29,295 nt of DNA from positions 1-29,295 of the forward strand of contig CAZDLO010000046.1 of the NCBI GenBank assembly GCA_964506325.1, written 5' to 3'. This DNA comes from CAINVV01 sp964506325 (GTDB lineage Bacteria > Bacteroidota > Bacteroidia > Bacteroidales > Prolixibacteraceae). Below, piece after piece: positions 1 through 7,825 of this stretch (its first letter is position 1; each line of letters begins with the position of its first letter). Position numbers and translations under genes: made by a program. The notes under the pieces are model-generated. The model saw only the letters and a program-made list of their open reading frames with translations. It made no database searches and was not told the DNA's origin.

Positions 1-122
1 GGATTTTAATCACTTTTGCAGACAAATACTTCTGTTTATTTTAGGGCACGATAAAAATTCCGGACCGGTTTTACAATGCGGAGCATGATGTGCAGATTCA
101 AATAAAAAGCTTAAATTGAATA

Positions 123-749
123 ATGGAATATTTACCACTTATTGGGACCGTGTTTGTATTGAACCTGCTGGCAGCCGTCAGTCCGGGACCGGATTTTGTA
201 ATAACCGTCAGGAATTCCCTTTGCTACTCCCGTAGATCAGGCATCTTTACAGGTTTCGGAATAGTGGCCGGTTTATTGGTTCACCTGCTCTACTGCGCTG
301 CAGGAATAGGATTCATCATCTCCAGGTCTGAACTGCTTTTTACCCTTATTAAGGTTGTAGGCGCAGGCTATCTTATCTATATGGGAATCAGTGCCTTTAT
401 CTCCAGGAAATCCAAGTTGGATCTCTCCGGGGAAAATGCGGGAAGTGATCTGACCCGGTCCCAGGCGTTCAGGATGGGTTTTCTTACCAACGTACTGAAC
501 CCCAAGGCAACCTTGTTTTTCCTGAGCTTGTTTTCATTTGTAATTGGCAATGACACACCAGTGTATATCATTCTGATAATTTCCCTGGTTATTGTGCTTA
601 CCGCCCTTGCCTGGTTCATAATTGTTTCGGTATTCTTCACCCAGAAAAAAGTGCAGAATGCCTTTTTAAGGTACGAAGTAGTGATCAACAGGATCCTTGG
701 AGGATTCCTGGTCCTGTTGGGAGTGAAGGTGGCCCTGTTGTTGAGATAG
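123..749 (+). CDS. LysE/RhtB family amino-acid exporter
   Basis: A 208-residue, very hydrophobic inner-membrane protein of the LysE/RhtB translocator family, which exports amino acids or derivatives by proton antiport. Visible family marks are the early SPGPDF motif (about residues 20-25), the Gly-rich second helix (about 40-55), the G-x-G-Y-L-x-Y-x-G segment (about 80-88) and the NPK motif in the GFLTNVLNPK stretch (about 118-127). The length matches the family norm of about 200-210 and about six membrane segments can be read. The ATG at 123 is the natural start because the protein begins directly with the first helix. No partner gene is adjacent, and the next gene is separated by 160 bases. 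The substrate cannot be told from sequence. Confidence 0.9.
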   Translation: MEYLPLIGTVFVLNLLAAVSPGPDFVITVRNSLCYSRRSGIFTGFGIVAGLLVHLLYCAAGIGFIISRSELLFTLIKVVGAGYLIYMGISAFISRKSKLDLSGENAGSDLTRSQAFRMGFLTNVLNPKATLFFLSLFSFVIGNDTPVYIILIISLVIVLTALAWFIIVSVFFTQKKVQNAFLRYEVVINRILGGFLVLLGVKVALLLR

Positions 750-792
750 TGGAGAGGGGCTCCATGGTTTCATTGGACTTGCGAAAATTGGG

Positions 793-810
793 AAATGCCG
801 GCCGGTATTT
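793..810 (+). terminator. Possible weak hairpin after the exporter gene
   Basis: AAATGCC, a 4-base GGCC loop, and GGTATTT form a 7-bp stem with one G-U pair, followed only by a short TTG. It sits 44 bases after the exporter stop. It is too short and too poor in trailing T to be called with certainty. Confidence 0.25.
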
Positions 811-832
811 TGACAATCCGGTAATTATTGAA

Positions 833-872
833 CCAAAGAAGTCCATAAATATTGAATTTTCCGTTTCTTTGG
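833..872. repeat. Inverted repeat upstream of the TlpA-like gene
   Basis: CCAAAGAA (833-840) and its exact reverse complement TTCTTTGG (865-872) are separated by 24 bases, 38 bases ahead of the ATG at 910. It could be an operator or chance. Confidence 0.25.
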
Positions 873-909
873 ATTGCCGTTGCTGTTCCCTGAATTAAAA
901 TTCATTCAT

Positions 910-2148
910 ATGATTCAATTTAAATTGCTCGCCCTCCTTTCTGCCTTCTATTTAATTTTACTGACGGACTCCTGTCAGAAACCATTTCAACCGCTGAAGA
1001 CGGGTAGATGGCGCGCGGAGTTTGTCCTTGCCGAAAACAGGATTCCTTTTGTTTTCGAAGTATCCGGAACAAACCCGGGCAACACGGAGGTTCAATTGAT
1101 CAATGGTAGTGAAAGGGTTGTTTTGAAGAACATTACTTACCGGAACGACTCGGTTTTTATTCCGGTAGATCTTTTTGACGCTGTGCTGGCCGGTAGACTT
1201 AAAGGAAATGCCATCGACGGGAAATTCAGGAAAATTAATACCGAAAAGCCGGGTGAGGGAATTCCATTCGTTGCCGCATACGGCGATGCCCCGAGATTTC
1301 CGATCGGAAATGAAGCTTCCTCCAACACGCTGGCCGGAACCTGGGACATCAATATCGGGAGCGGAGAAAAGGTTGAAAAAACAGTCGGTATTTTTGATAA
1401 ATCAGGTTCTTTGCTTACCGGTTCGATATTGACAAACACCGGAGATTACAGGTACCTGGAAGGTTCTGCCTCCGGGAAACAATTCCTGCTTTCCGCCTTC
1501 AGCGGTTCATCACCCTACCTGGTTTCCGGCGAATTTACCTCCGACTCCTCCTTTGTCGGCGAATTTGTTACCTCCCGGAAAACAATGAAGCTGGAAGGCA
1601 AGCGAAATCCAAAAGCAACACTTGCCGATCCGTACAGCTTTTCCAAACTGAAGGAGGGATTTTCCTCCATTGTCTTTACCTTTCCCAACCTGGAAAATGT
1701 ATCCGTGTCATTGTCTGACCCTAAATACAGCGGGAAAGTGGTCATAGTTTCCATTCTTGGAAGCTGGTGCCCCAATTGCCTGGATGAAGCCGCATTTTTG
1801 GCTCCCTGGTACCTGAAAAACAAAGACCGTGGTGTCGAGATAATTGGCCTGGCATTCGAACGAAAAAATGACTTCGGTTTTGCAAAGCATACTTTGTCAA
1901 GATTGAAGGAACGATATGATATCCGGTATGACCTTCTCTTTGCCGGGTTGGCCGGAACAGAATCTGCATCCAAAGCATTGCCTGCCCTGACAGGTATTTC
2001 TGCCTTCCCCTCCACCATCTTTATCGATAAAAAGGGAAGGGTGAGAAAAGTTCATACAGGATTCAGCGGTCCTGCAACAGGTAAGTTCTACGCCGAGTTT
2101 CAGGCAGAATTCAATACACTGATCGATGATTTGCTGGCTGAAAAGTGA
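910..2148 (+). CDS. TlpA-like thioredoxin-fold lipoprotein
   Basis: A 412-residue envelope protein with a C-terminal thioredoxin/TlpA-like domain. The redox motif WCPNC has its cysteines at about residues 287 and 290. It is followed by the typical E-x-x-F/L helix, and the cis-proline region FPSTIFIDKKG lies near 370-380. The fold normally reduces or oxidises disulfides of exported proteins. The first 240 or so residues are a beta-rich extension of the kind often found in Bacteroidota TlpA proteins (compare DUF4369); I do not recognise it precisely. The frame can be read back to a TTG at 874, but ATG 910 gives a proper signal peptide ending at a Cys (about residue 22) and is preferred; Bacteroidota lipoboxes are relaxed. 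No cytochrome-maturation genes are adjacent, so the partner is unknown. Confidence 0.85.
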   Translation: MIQFKLLALLSAFYLILLTDSCQKPFQPLKTGRWRAEFVLAENRIPFVFEVSGTNPGNTEVQLINGSERVVLKNITYRNDSVFIPVDLFDAVLAGRLKGNAIDGKFRKINTEKPGEGIPFVAAYGDAPRFPIGNEASSNTLAGTWDINIGSGEKVEKTVGIFDKSGSLLTGSILTNTGDYRYLEGSASGKQFLLSAFSGSSPYLVSGEFTSDSSFVGEFVTSRKTMKLEGKRNPKATLADPYSFSKLKEGFSSIVFTFPNLENVSVSLSDPKYSGKVVIVSILGSWCPNCLDEAAFLAPWYLKNKDRGVEIIGLAFERKNDFGFAKHTLSRLKERYDIRYDLLFAGLAGTESASKALPALTGISAFPSTIFIDKKGRVRKVHTGFSGPATGKFYAEFQAEFNTLIDDLLAEK

Positions 2149-2290
2149 AAGCAGATCAATTCACAGGTTATTCATGAAGATATAATCTTTTGCTTTCAGA
2201 CAGGTACTACCATTCCGTGAGTCACTAATAAGTTTTATCTTGCAGTTGAAGTCCGCCGGGCAAATCACCAACCTGCAAAAATTGCCTTTT

Positions 2291-2956
2291 ATGAGTCCAG
2301 ACAAAACTGACGACATCATCATCGCCGACTCCCAGTTCCTGGTTGTGGAAACGCTGAAAATGCTGTTTGCCGGCAACGGGAAGTATGAGCTCCGCGGTAT
2401 TGCTGAAACACGAAATGAACTGTTCCAATTGCTTCGGAAGTTCGGCTCCGGGCTGCTGGTTACTGATTTCGCCACCATGGATTATGATGGGCTGGCCGAC
2501 CTGAAAAGGATCAGGGAGGAATATCCGCAGATCAGCATCCTGGTCCTCACCAATTTCATTGGAAAAGTTGAATTCCTGACCCTGACAAAATTTGGAATCA
2601 GGAATATTCTCTACAAAAATGCCGGCAGGGATGAGCTTATGTCGGCCATCCGGGCGGCCTTGAAAGGCAAAAAATTCTATTCCGCAGAGATCATTGATTT
2701 GTACCTTGATAGCAATACCGTGAAGTCTCCGGGGGACGAATCCGGACAGCTGACAGCTTCCGAAATTGAAATCGTCAGGTTGATTGCCAATGGGCTTACA
2801 ACCAAAGAAATAGCCGACAGAAGAAATATAAGCATCCATACTGTCAGCACGCACAGGAAGAACATATTCAGAAAGGTTGAGGTCTCAAGTGCCTCCGAGC
2901 TTATCATGCATGCGATAAAGTCCGGCTGGATCGACAATATTGAATATTATATCTGA
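2291..2956 (+). CDS. NarL/LuxR-family response regulator (orphan)
   Basis: A 221-residue two-domain transcription factor. The receiver domain (about 8-125) has the phosphoacceptor Asp59 (in LVTDFA), the switch Thr87 (in VLTNF) and Lys109 (in YKNAG). In the acidic pocket only Asp13 is kept: the usual second acidic residue is Ser14 (ADS). A LuxR/GerE helix-turn-helix occupies about 150-215 (LTASEIEIVRLIANGLTTKEIA, then SIHTVSTHRKNIFRK). The frame extends upstream to a TTG at 2240, but ATG 2291 begins just before the first beta-strand and is chosen. No histidine kinase is next to it in this window, so the input signal and target genes are unknown. It lies 142 bases after the TlpA-like gene and is probably transcribed alone. 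Confidence 0.9.
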   Translation: MSPDKTDDIIIADSQFLVVETLKMLFAGNGKYELRGIAETRNELFQLLRKFGSGLLVTDFATMDYDGLADLKRIREEYPQISILVLTNFIGKVEFLTLTKFGIRNILYKNAGRDELMSAIRAALKGKKFYSAEIIDLYLDSNTVKSPGDESGQLTASEIEIVRLIANGLTTKEIADRRNISIHTVSTHRKNIFRKVEVSSASELIMHAIKSGWIDNIEYYI

Positions 2957-3016
2957 TCCTTGTGAAGTTGCCCGTTGTTGCATGGAAATGCATCCTCCTC
3001 CAAAACATTGTTTTAA

Positions 3017-3024
3017 TATCTTTG
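3017..3024 (+). promoter_or_regulatory. Candidate Bacteroidota -7 element for leader ORF/trans-sulfuration gene
   Basis: TATCTTTG followed by CA matches the -7 consensus TAnnTTTG. No convincing -33 TTG is found at 17-23 bases. Transcription from here would start about 10-20 bases before the ATG pair at 3045/3048. Confidence 0.45.
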
Positions 3025-3044
3025 CAGGAGAAATAAAAGCCAAA

Positions 3045-3185
3045 ATGATGAGGGTTGTACGGAGAGATTTTAAAAAACAGGAGATTGAGATTCCTCTTGC
3101 ACTGGCCGGCAGGAACAGGGCCATTGCTGTTTCCTGCGTTGAGGCCGGCAGTCCATACCGGGCAGAAGGAGGTTCTGTATGTTGA
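3045..3185 (+). CDS. Possible 46-codon leader ORF overlapping the next gene
   Basis: An open frame beginning with two ATG codons (3045, 3048) encodes a basic 46-residue peptide ending ...EGGSVC. Its stop codon TGA (3183-3185) overlaps the ATG of the trans-sulfuration enzyme at 3179, so the two frames would be translationally coupled. It lies just after a -7 promoter match. I do not recognise the peptide, and it has no long Cys or Met run of a classic attenuator; Cys codons occur at about residues 31 and 46 (the last). It may instead be an untranslated leader. Confidence 0.3.
   Translation: MMRVVRRDFKKQEIEIPLALAGRNRAIAVSCVEAGSPYRAEGGSVC
3164..3173 (+). promoter_or_regulatory. Strong Shine-Dalgarno ahead of the trans-sulfuration gene
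   Basis: AGAAGGAGG ends about 6 bases before the ATG at 3179. Such a full anti-16S match is uncommon in Bacteroidota and fixes the start of this gene. Confidence 0.7.
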
Positions 3186-4426
3186 AGCCCAAAGGTTTTA
3201 CCACGAAAATTATTCACACACCTTTTGCGAAGGATGATGTGAACAGGGCATTGCATCAGCCCATCTACAGCAATTCTGCCTTTGATTTTGAGTCTGCCGA
3301 GCAGATGGAGCTTGCCTTCCAGGGAAGAGTGCCTGTTCATGCCTATTCCAGGATTACGAATCCCACAGTGGAGAACCTGGAGCTTCGTATCAGGCAAATA
3401 ACAGATGCGTTGAATGTTACCGCTCTAAGTTCCGGTATGGCTGCCATTTCCAATGTCATCCTGCTGCTGGCTTCTTACGGCAAGAATATTGTCGTTTCCA
3501 ACCACCTCTTCGGCAACACCTACGTATTTTTTGAATCTACCATCAGGGATTTTGGGATTGAAGCACGGTTCTGTGACATGACAGATGCAGAACAGGTCGA
3601 ATCCAATATCGATGGCAACACGGTAGCTCTCTTTGTGGAGACAATTACCAATCCGCAGCTCGAAGTAGCCGATCTTCTTCTGTTATCGGGGATATCCCGG
3701 AAACACAGTGTCCCCTTTGTGGTTGATTCCACGCTTACCCCACCCAATGTATTCAGAGGCAAAGATTTTGGTGTGGATATCGAAGTGATTTCCAGTACCA
3801 AGATCATGTCTGGCGGTGCAACAAGTATCGGTGGTTTGATTGTCGACTACGGTACCTTCGACTGGAGTAAGTCAGTGAAGCTGGCATCTCTGGCAAAGCG
3901 TTTCGGTCCGCTTGCCTTCAACTACAAATTGCGCCGGGAGATTTTCCGGAACCTTGGATCATGTATGTCTCCCTTTGCAGCCTATCTTCAGAGTATTGGG
4001 CTGGAGACGCTCCAGCTGCGATTCGAGAAGGCTGCAGAAAATTGCAGGGGGATGGCCGCTTTTTTAGCCTCTCAGCCACAGGTAAAATCTGTAAACTACC
4101 CTGGAATGGAGGGTTCTCGATTTTTCGGGATCAGCAGGAATCAGTTTGGCAACTACCCGGGCGCCATGCTTGCTTTTGATTTCGCCACCAGGGAAAATTG
4201 TTTTTCTTTTATCAATCAGCTGGGGTTGATCAAACGTGCCACCAATGTCTACGACAACAAGACCCTGATTATTCATCCGGCTTCTACCATCTATTGCGAT
4301 TTTGACAAAGCCAGGCGCGAAGGAATGGGTGTCAGCGACCTAAGTATTCGCCTTTCCCTTGGAATTGAGGATATTGAAGACCTGAAAGCCGATATTCTCC
4401 AGGCGTTGGGTACAATTGAACAGTAA
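3179..4426 (+). CDS. PLP-dependent trans-sulfuration enzyme (O-acetylhomoserine sulfhydrylase / cystathionine gamma-synthase type)
   Basis: A 415-residue cytoplasmic fold-type I PLP enzyme of the Cys/Met metabolism family (PF01053). Family marks are the YSRITNPT motif that supplies the cross-subunit Tyr/Arg, the SSGMAAIS segment, the FVVDSTLTPP strand with the PLP-ring Asp, and the Schiff-base Lys208 in SSTKIMSGG. The likely reaction joins an activated homoserine with sulfide or cysteine, or cleaves methionine; the exact activity cannot be fixed from sequence. One oddity is HLFGNTY, where the family usually has Tyr in the position of Phe111 (Tyr111 of E. coli MetB). The start at 3179 is well supported by an unusually strong AGAAGGAGG ribosome-binding site at about 3164-3172. 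No other methionine gene is adjacent. Confidence 0.9.
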   Translation: MLKPKGFTTKIIHTPFAKDDVNRALHQPIYSNSAFDFESAEQMELAFQGRVPVHAYSRITNPTVENLELRIRQITDALNVTALSSGMAAISNVILLLASYGKNIVVSNHLFGNTYVFFESTIRDFGIEARFCDMTDAEQVESNIDGNTVALFVETITNPQLEVADLLLLSGISRKHSVPFVVDSTLTPPNVFRGKDFGVDIEVISSTKIMSGGATSIGGLIVDYGTFDWSKSVKLASLAKRFGPLAFNYKLRREIFRNLGSCMSPFAAYLQSIGLETLQLRFEKAAENCRGMAAFLASQPQVKSVNYPGMEGSRFFGISRNQFGNYPGAMLAFDFATRENCFSFINQLGLIKRATNVYDNKTLIIHPASTIYCDFDKARREGMGVSDLSIRLSLGIEDIEDLKADILQALGTIEQ

Positions 4427-5080
4427 GCTGCAGGAGATCCTTTTTTCCAAAGACCGGGTCTGTAGTCACTGCCGCTATATCCTTCTCAGGATGACGGCTT
4501 GAAAGTGCAGGAGAAAATCAGCATCGGCAATGCGCTGACATTCGCTTCTTTTCATGCGGTGTTGTAAGAGCCTTCCGTTGGCCGTGGTTGATGCTTGCTC
4601 TCCCTGTTGATTTTAATCATAGCTCTCATTTCCGTTTTTTGTAATTTGTCTCATGGTCCCACTGCCGGGGATTCGCAGTTCATTTTTGCCATCAGGAGCC
4701 ATTTTCCCGTGCTGCATGCCATGTTTCAGGTTAGTTTTCCAAAAACAGGTGTTTGATTTGAGTTTTGGGTCGTTTCTCTACGCATTTGGGCATTTCTGCT
4801 GAATTGGTTTTTTCGAATGAAGCGATCAAATTTTTTTGTATTGCGGTTGAAAAGTGAATTCGTGTTCTTCCAATATCAAGTCAAAACGACACATTCCTGA
4901 AGTTGTTAACACTACACAAAAATCAATAAAAAAAGTTTAAGCGAACGGCTCAGGTCTTTATTCCTGCGCTTATTCCCCTACTTTCGTACTCCTCAGGGAA
5001 TGCGGGTTCCTTCGCTTCAGGGGTCGTTACCGGAAGATTTATAGCTGAAATTTTTTTATACCTCATACAAAGTTCTGATT
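4427..5080. other. 654-base stretch without a gene
   Basis: No convincing frame on either strand and no tRNA fold was found. The last 150 bases hold a candidate promoter and inverted repeats for the TonB-receptor operon; the first 450 bases show nothing recognisable. It may carry a small RNA or decayed sequence. Confidence 0.5.
4957..4986 (+). promoter_or_regulatory. Candidate promoter of the STN TonB-receptor operon
   Basis: TACTTTCG (4979-4986) resembles the -7 consensus TAnnTTTG, with a TTTA 18 bases upstream at 4957-4960. An inverted repeat ATTCCC (4972-4977) / GGGAAT (4996-5001) flanks the -7 box, and could be an operator. Confidence 0.4.
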
Positions 5081-7822
5081 ATGGTTAAGCGAATAGCACC
5101 AATCCTGATTTTCTTGCTTGTTCCTCTACTTTCAATGACGCAAACGGTCGAAAATTTCAGGCTCAAAAGAAATTACTCCGGCAACCTCGATGAAATTTTG
5201 ACTCAGATAGGCAAGGATTTGAGCATCAGGTTTAAGTATGACGCTGCTTATGTCAGTCAGTTCACTACTACCCTGATGGCTGAAGATGAAAAGACGGTTG
5301 GTGGTGTCCTGAAGATGTTTGTTTCTGCCTGGGATATGGTAATTCTGGTGTGGAAAGATGGTTTCATTTATGTTGCAAAGGACAGTGAACAGCTGAGCCG
5401 GTTACAGCAACACAAGGAAATGGCAAGGGAGGAAGTACAGCAAACCAGGAAAAGGCTTGTACCGGTCAAACGAAATTTCCTCCTGTCCGGGGAGGTGTTG
5501 GATGTCACCAACGGGGAAAGAATCCCATTTGCAACAATCCGGGTGGATGGGACAACCATTGGCGTTACCAGTGATCAGAACGGCCATTTCGCCCTTGAAA
5601 AGGTTCCTGCCGATACTGCAGTTATCATTGTTTCGTACATAGGATACCATACCCAACAGATTTCACTGGACCCGCAAAAGGAGAATCCATCCCTTCTTGT
5701 GCAATTAAAGCAACAAAGTGTAGGCATTACCGAGGTTTTTATTACAGGAAGAAAAGACGACAAGGCCCTTCAGCAATCTACTGTTGAACAGAAAATAAAA
5801 ATGGCCCCTTTAGCGCTTCGTATTTTGCCCAATATCGGGGAGAAGGACATAATGAGGGGATTCCAGCTGATGCCTGGTGTAAGTGCGGCCAATGAAGGAT
5901 CCGCCGGGATGTACGTCCGGGGAGGAACACCGGATCAGAATCTCATCATTTACGACGGTTTTACCGTATACAATGTGGATCACCTGTACGGTTTTTACAG
6001 TGCTTTCAATTCCAATGCCATCAAGGACGTACAATTGCACAAGGGTGGTTTTGATTCAAAATTCGGAGGCAGGTTATCAAGTGTGACAGAAATTACCGGG
6101 AAGGATGGAAACTCGAAAAAGGCCACTGTCGGAGCAGAAGTCAGCTTGCTGAGTGTGAATACCTATGTGGAAATTCCATTTGGCGATCGGATTACCTCCT
6201 TGTTCGCTTTCAGAAGATCTTACCAGGGTTATTTGTATGACAAAATCAGCGGTTTAAACAAGGCAACCACCAACACCTCGATGCCCATGAGAGGGGGTAA
6301 AAGCTCGATGGCATCCTCCTATTTCTACGATCTTAACGGCAAAATCACTTTTAACGCCACCAAAAAGGACATCTACACGCTCAGTATTTTCAACGGAACT
6401 GATTACCTGGATAACACCCCGCAGTTCAGAATACCCGAGGGTGGGGGAGGCCAGCACGGAGGTGGAGGCGGGATGCCTCCGGGAGCCAATATTGCCATGA
6501 GTAATTCAGATTATACCCGTTACGGGAACGTAGGCGCCAGTGCCAAATGGACCCGGAAGCTGAACGAAACCCTGACCTCCAACCTGCTCGTCAGCTTTTC
6601 GGATTACTACAGCACCCGCGATGAAAGGAGGTCGATCACGGTGGATGACAATGGCACCTCAAAGGTTCTAAAAAGTGGTATTCTGGAGGAGAACAACCTG
6701 GTTGACTTCAGTCTGAAGAATGACTGGAAGTACATCTTCAATGACAGGAATATATTTGAATTCGGGGCCTTTGGGACCAACTACAAAATAGATTATACCT
6801 ACCTGCAAAATGACACGCTTACCGTACTGAACAAAAATATCAGGGCAGATATGGCAGGATTGTATTTCCAGGACAAGATCATGTTTATGGACAACCTGCT
6901 CTCCGTTACACCCGGGTTGAGATCTAATTTTTACACCGCCACTCAAAAGGTTTACCTGGAGCCCCGGCTTAACGCAAGTTATGCGTTCACGCCAAAACTG
7001 ACACTCAACGGTGCCACCGGGTTGTATTACCAGTTTGCCAACAGGGTTGTCAGGGAAGACATCATGTCGGGTAACAGGGATTTCTGGATCTTGTCGGATG
7101 GAGTGGATATACCGGTGAGTTCTTCCACCCATTTTAACCTTGGACTCAATTACGATCTGCCCGATTATCTTTTCAGTGCTGAAGGATACTACAAATACAA
7201 TCAAAACGTCACGGAATATTCCATGCGGTACCGGTCAATACCCCGGCAAGGCAGCAGCGTTCAAAAATCGGAACAGTTTTTTACCGGGGATGGTTATGCC
7301 ATTGGAATGGAATTGCTTGCACAGAAAAAAGCAGGAAACTTTAACGGCTGGGTTTGTTACACACTGGGGCAGGTAAAAAACAGGTTTCCTCTTCAGTCTG
7401 ATCAGTATTTCTATGCCAATCAGGATGTTACACATGAATTAAAAATGGTGGGAATTTACAAGTTCGGTAATTTTGATTTTTCCGCATCCTGGATTTATGC
7501 AACAGGAAGACCCTATACGGCTCCGGTCGGGGCCTATCAGCTTAACCTGATCGACGGTACAACAGGTTCCTATTACTCGGTAAGCGATAAAAATTCCAAC
7601 AGGCTGCCGGAATATCACAGGCTCGATCTTGCTGCCTCCTACAGGTTTGACCTGTTCAGGCAGAAGGGGAAGAATAACTCCTTGAGTTTTTCGGTTTTCA
7701 ACCTGTATAACCGCATCAATGTTAGCTCCAGGCAGTTTCAACTGGTTGATGATGTGATTCTGCAAAGTGATGTCAGCTACCTGGGAATTACACCAAACCG
7801 AACTTTTTCTGTAAAATTCTAG
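5081..7822 (+). CDS. TonB-dependent outer-membrane receptor with STN signalling domain
   Basis: A 913-residue outer-membrane beta-barrel importer. In order: signal peptide (1 to about 21); STN/secretin-TonB short N-terminal domain (about 25-100, FKYDAAYVS and GGVLKMF); a charged Gln/Arg-rich linker (about 100-130); a CarboxypepD_reg-like domain (about 134-215, SGEVLDVTNGERIPFATI); a TonB-box-like TEVFITG; the plug (about 240-350, MPGVSAANEGSAGMYVRGG and NLIIYDG); and the barrel to the C-terminal Phe (RTFSVKF). An extracellular-loop candidate near 450-470 is very rich in Gly with His and Met (GGGGQHGGGGGMPPG). STN domains usually pass a signal to a FecR-type anti-sigma factor, but no FecI/FecR pair is nearby. 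The next gene, a DUF4249 lipoprotein, starts 3 bases after the stop, a pairing frequent in Bacteroidota. The substrate is unknown. Confidence 0.92.
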   Translation: MVKRIAPILIFLLVPLLSMTQTVENFRLKRNYSGNLDEILTQIGKDLSIRFKYDAAYVSQFTTTLMAEDEKTVGGVLKMFVSAWDMVILVWKDGFIYVAKDSEQLSRLQQHKEMAREEVQQTRKRLVPVKRNFLLSGEVLDVTNGERIPFATIRVDGTTIGVTSDQNGHFALEKVPADTAVIIVSYIGYHTQQISLDPQKENPSLLVQLKQQSVGITEVFITGRKDDKALQQSTVEQKIKMAPLALRILPNIGEKDIMRGFQLMPGVSAANEGSAGMYVRGGTPDQNLIIYDGFTVYNVDHLYGFYSAFNSNAIKDVQLHKGGFDSKFGGRLSSVTEITGKDGNSKKATVGAEVSLLSVNTYVEIPFGDRITSLFAFRRSYQGYLYDKISGLNKATTNTSMPMRGGKSSMASSYFYDLNGKITFNATKKDIYTLSIFNGTDYLDNTPQFRIPEGGGGQHGGGGGMPPGANIAMSNSDYTRYGNVGASAKWTRKLNETLTSNLLVSFSDYYSTRDERRSITVDDNGTSKVLKSGILEENNLVDFSLKNDWKYIFNDRNIFEFGAFGTNYKIDYTYLQNDTLTVLNKNIRADMAGLYFQDKIMFMDNLLSVTPGLRSNFYTATQKVYLEPRLNASYAFTPKLTLNGATGLYYQFANRVVREDIMSGNRDFWILSDGVDIPVSSSTHFNLGLNYDLPDYLFSAEGYYKYNQNVTEYSMRYRSIPRQGSSVQKSEQFFTGDGYAIGMELLAQKKAGNFNGWVCYTLGQVKNRFPLQSDQYFYANQDVTHELKMVGIYKFGNFDFSASWIYATGRPYTAPVGAYQLNLIDGTTGSYYSVSDKNSNRLPEYHRLDLAASYRFDLFRQKGKNNSLSFSVFNLYNRINVSSRQFQLVDDVILQSDVSYLGITPNRTFSVKF

Positions 7823-7825
7823 ATT

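Noticed and set aside
874..909. N-terminal extension of the TlpA-like protein
   Set aside because: It begins with TTG, would bury the signal peptide behind 12 residues, and ATG 910 gives a normal lipoprotein signal.
2957..3178. SAM riboswitch ahead of the trans-sulfuration gene
   Set aside because: The conserved SAM-I and SAM-II cores were looked for and not found.
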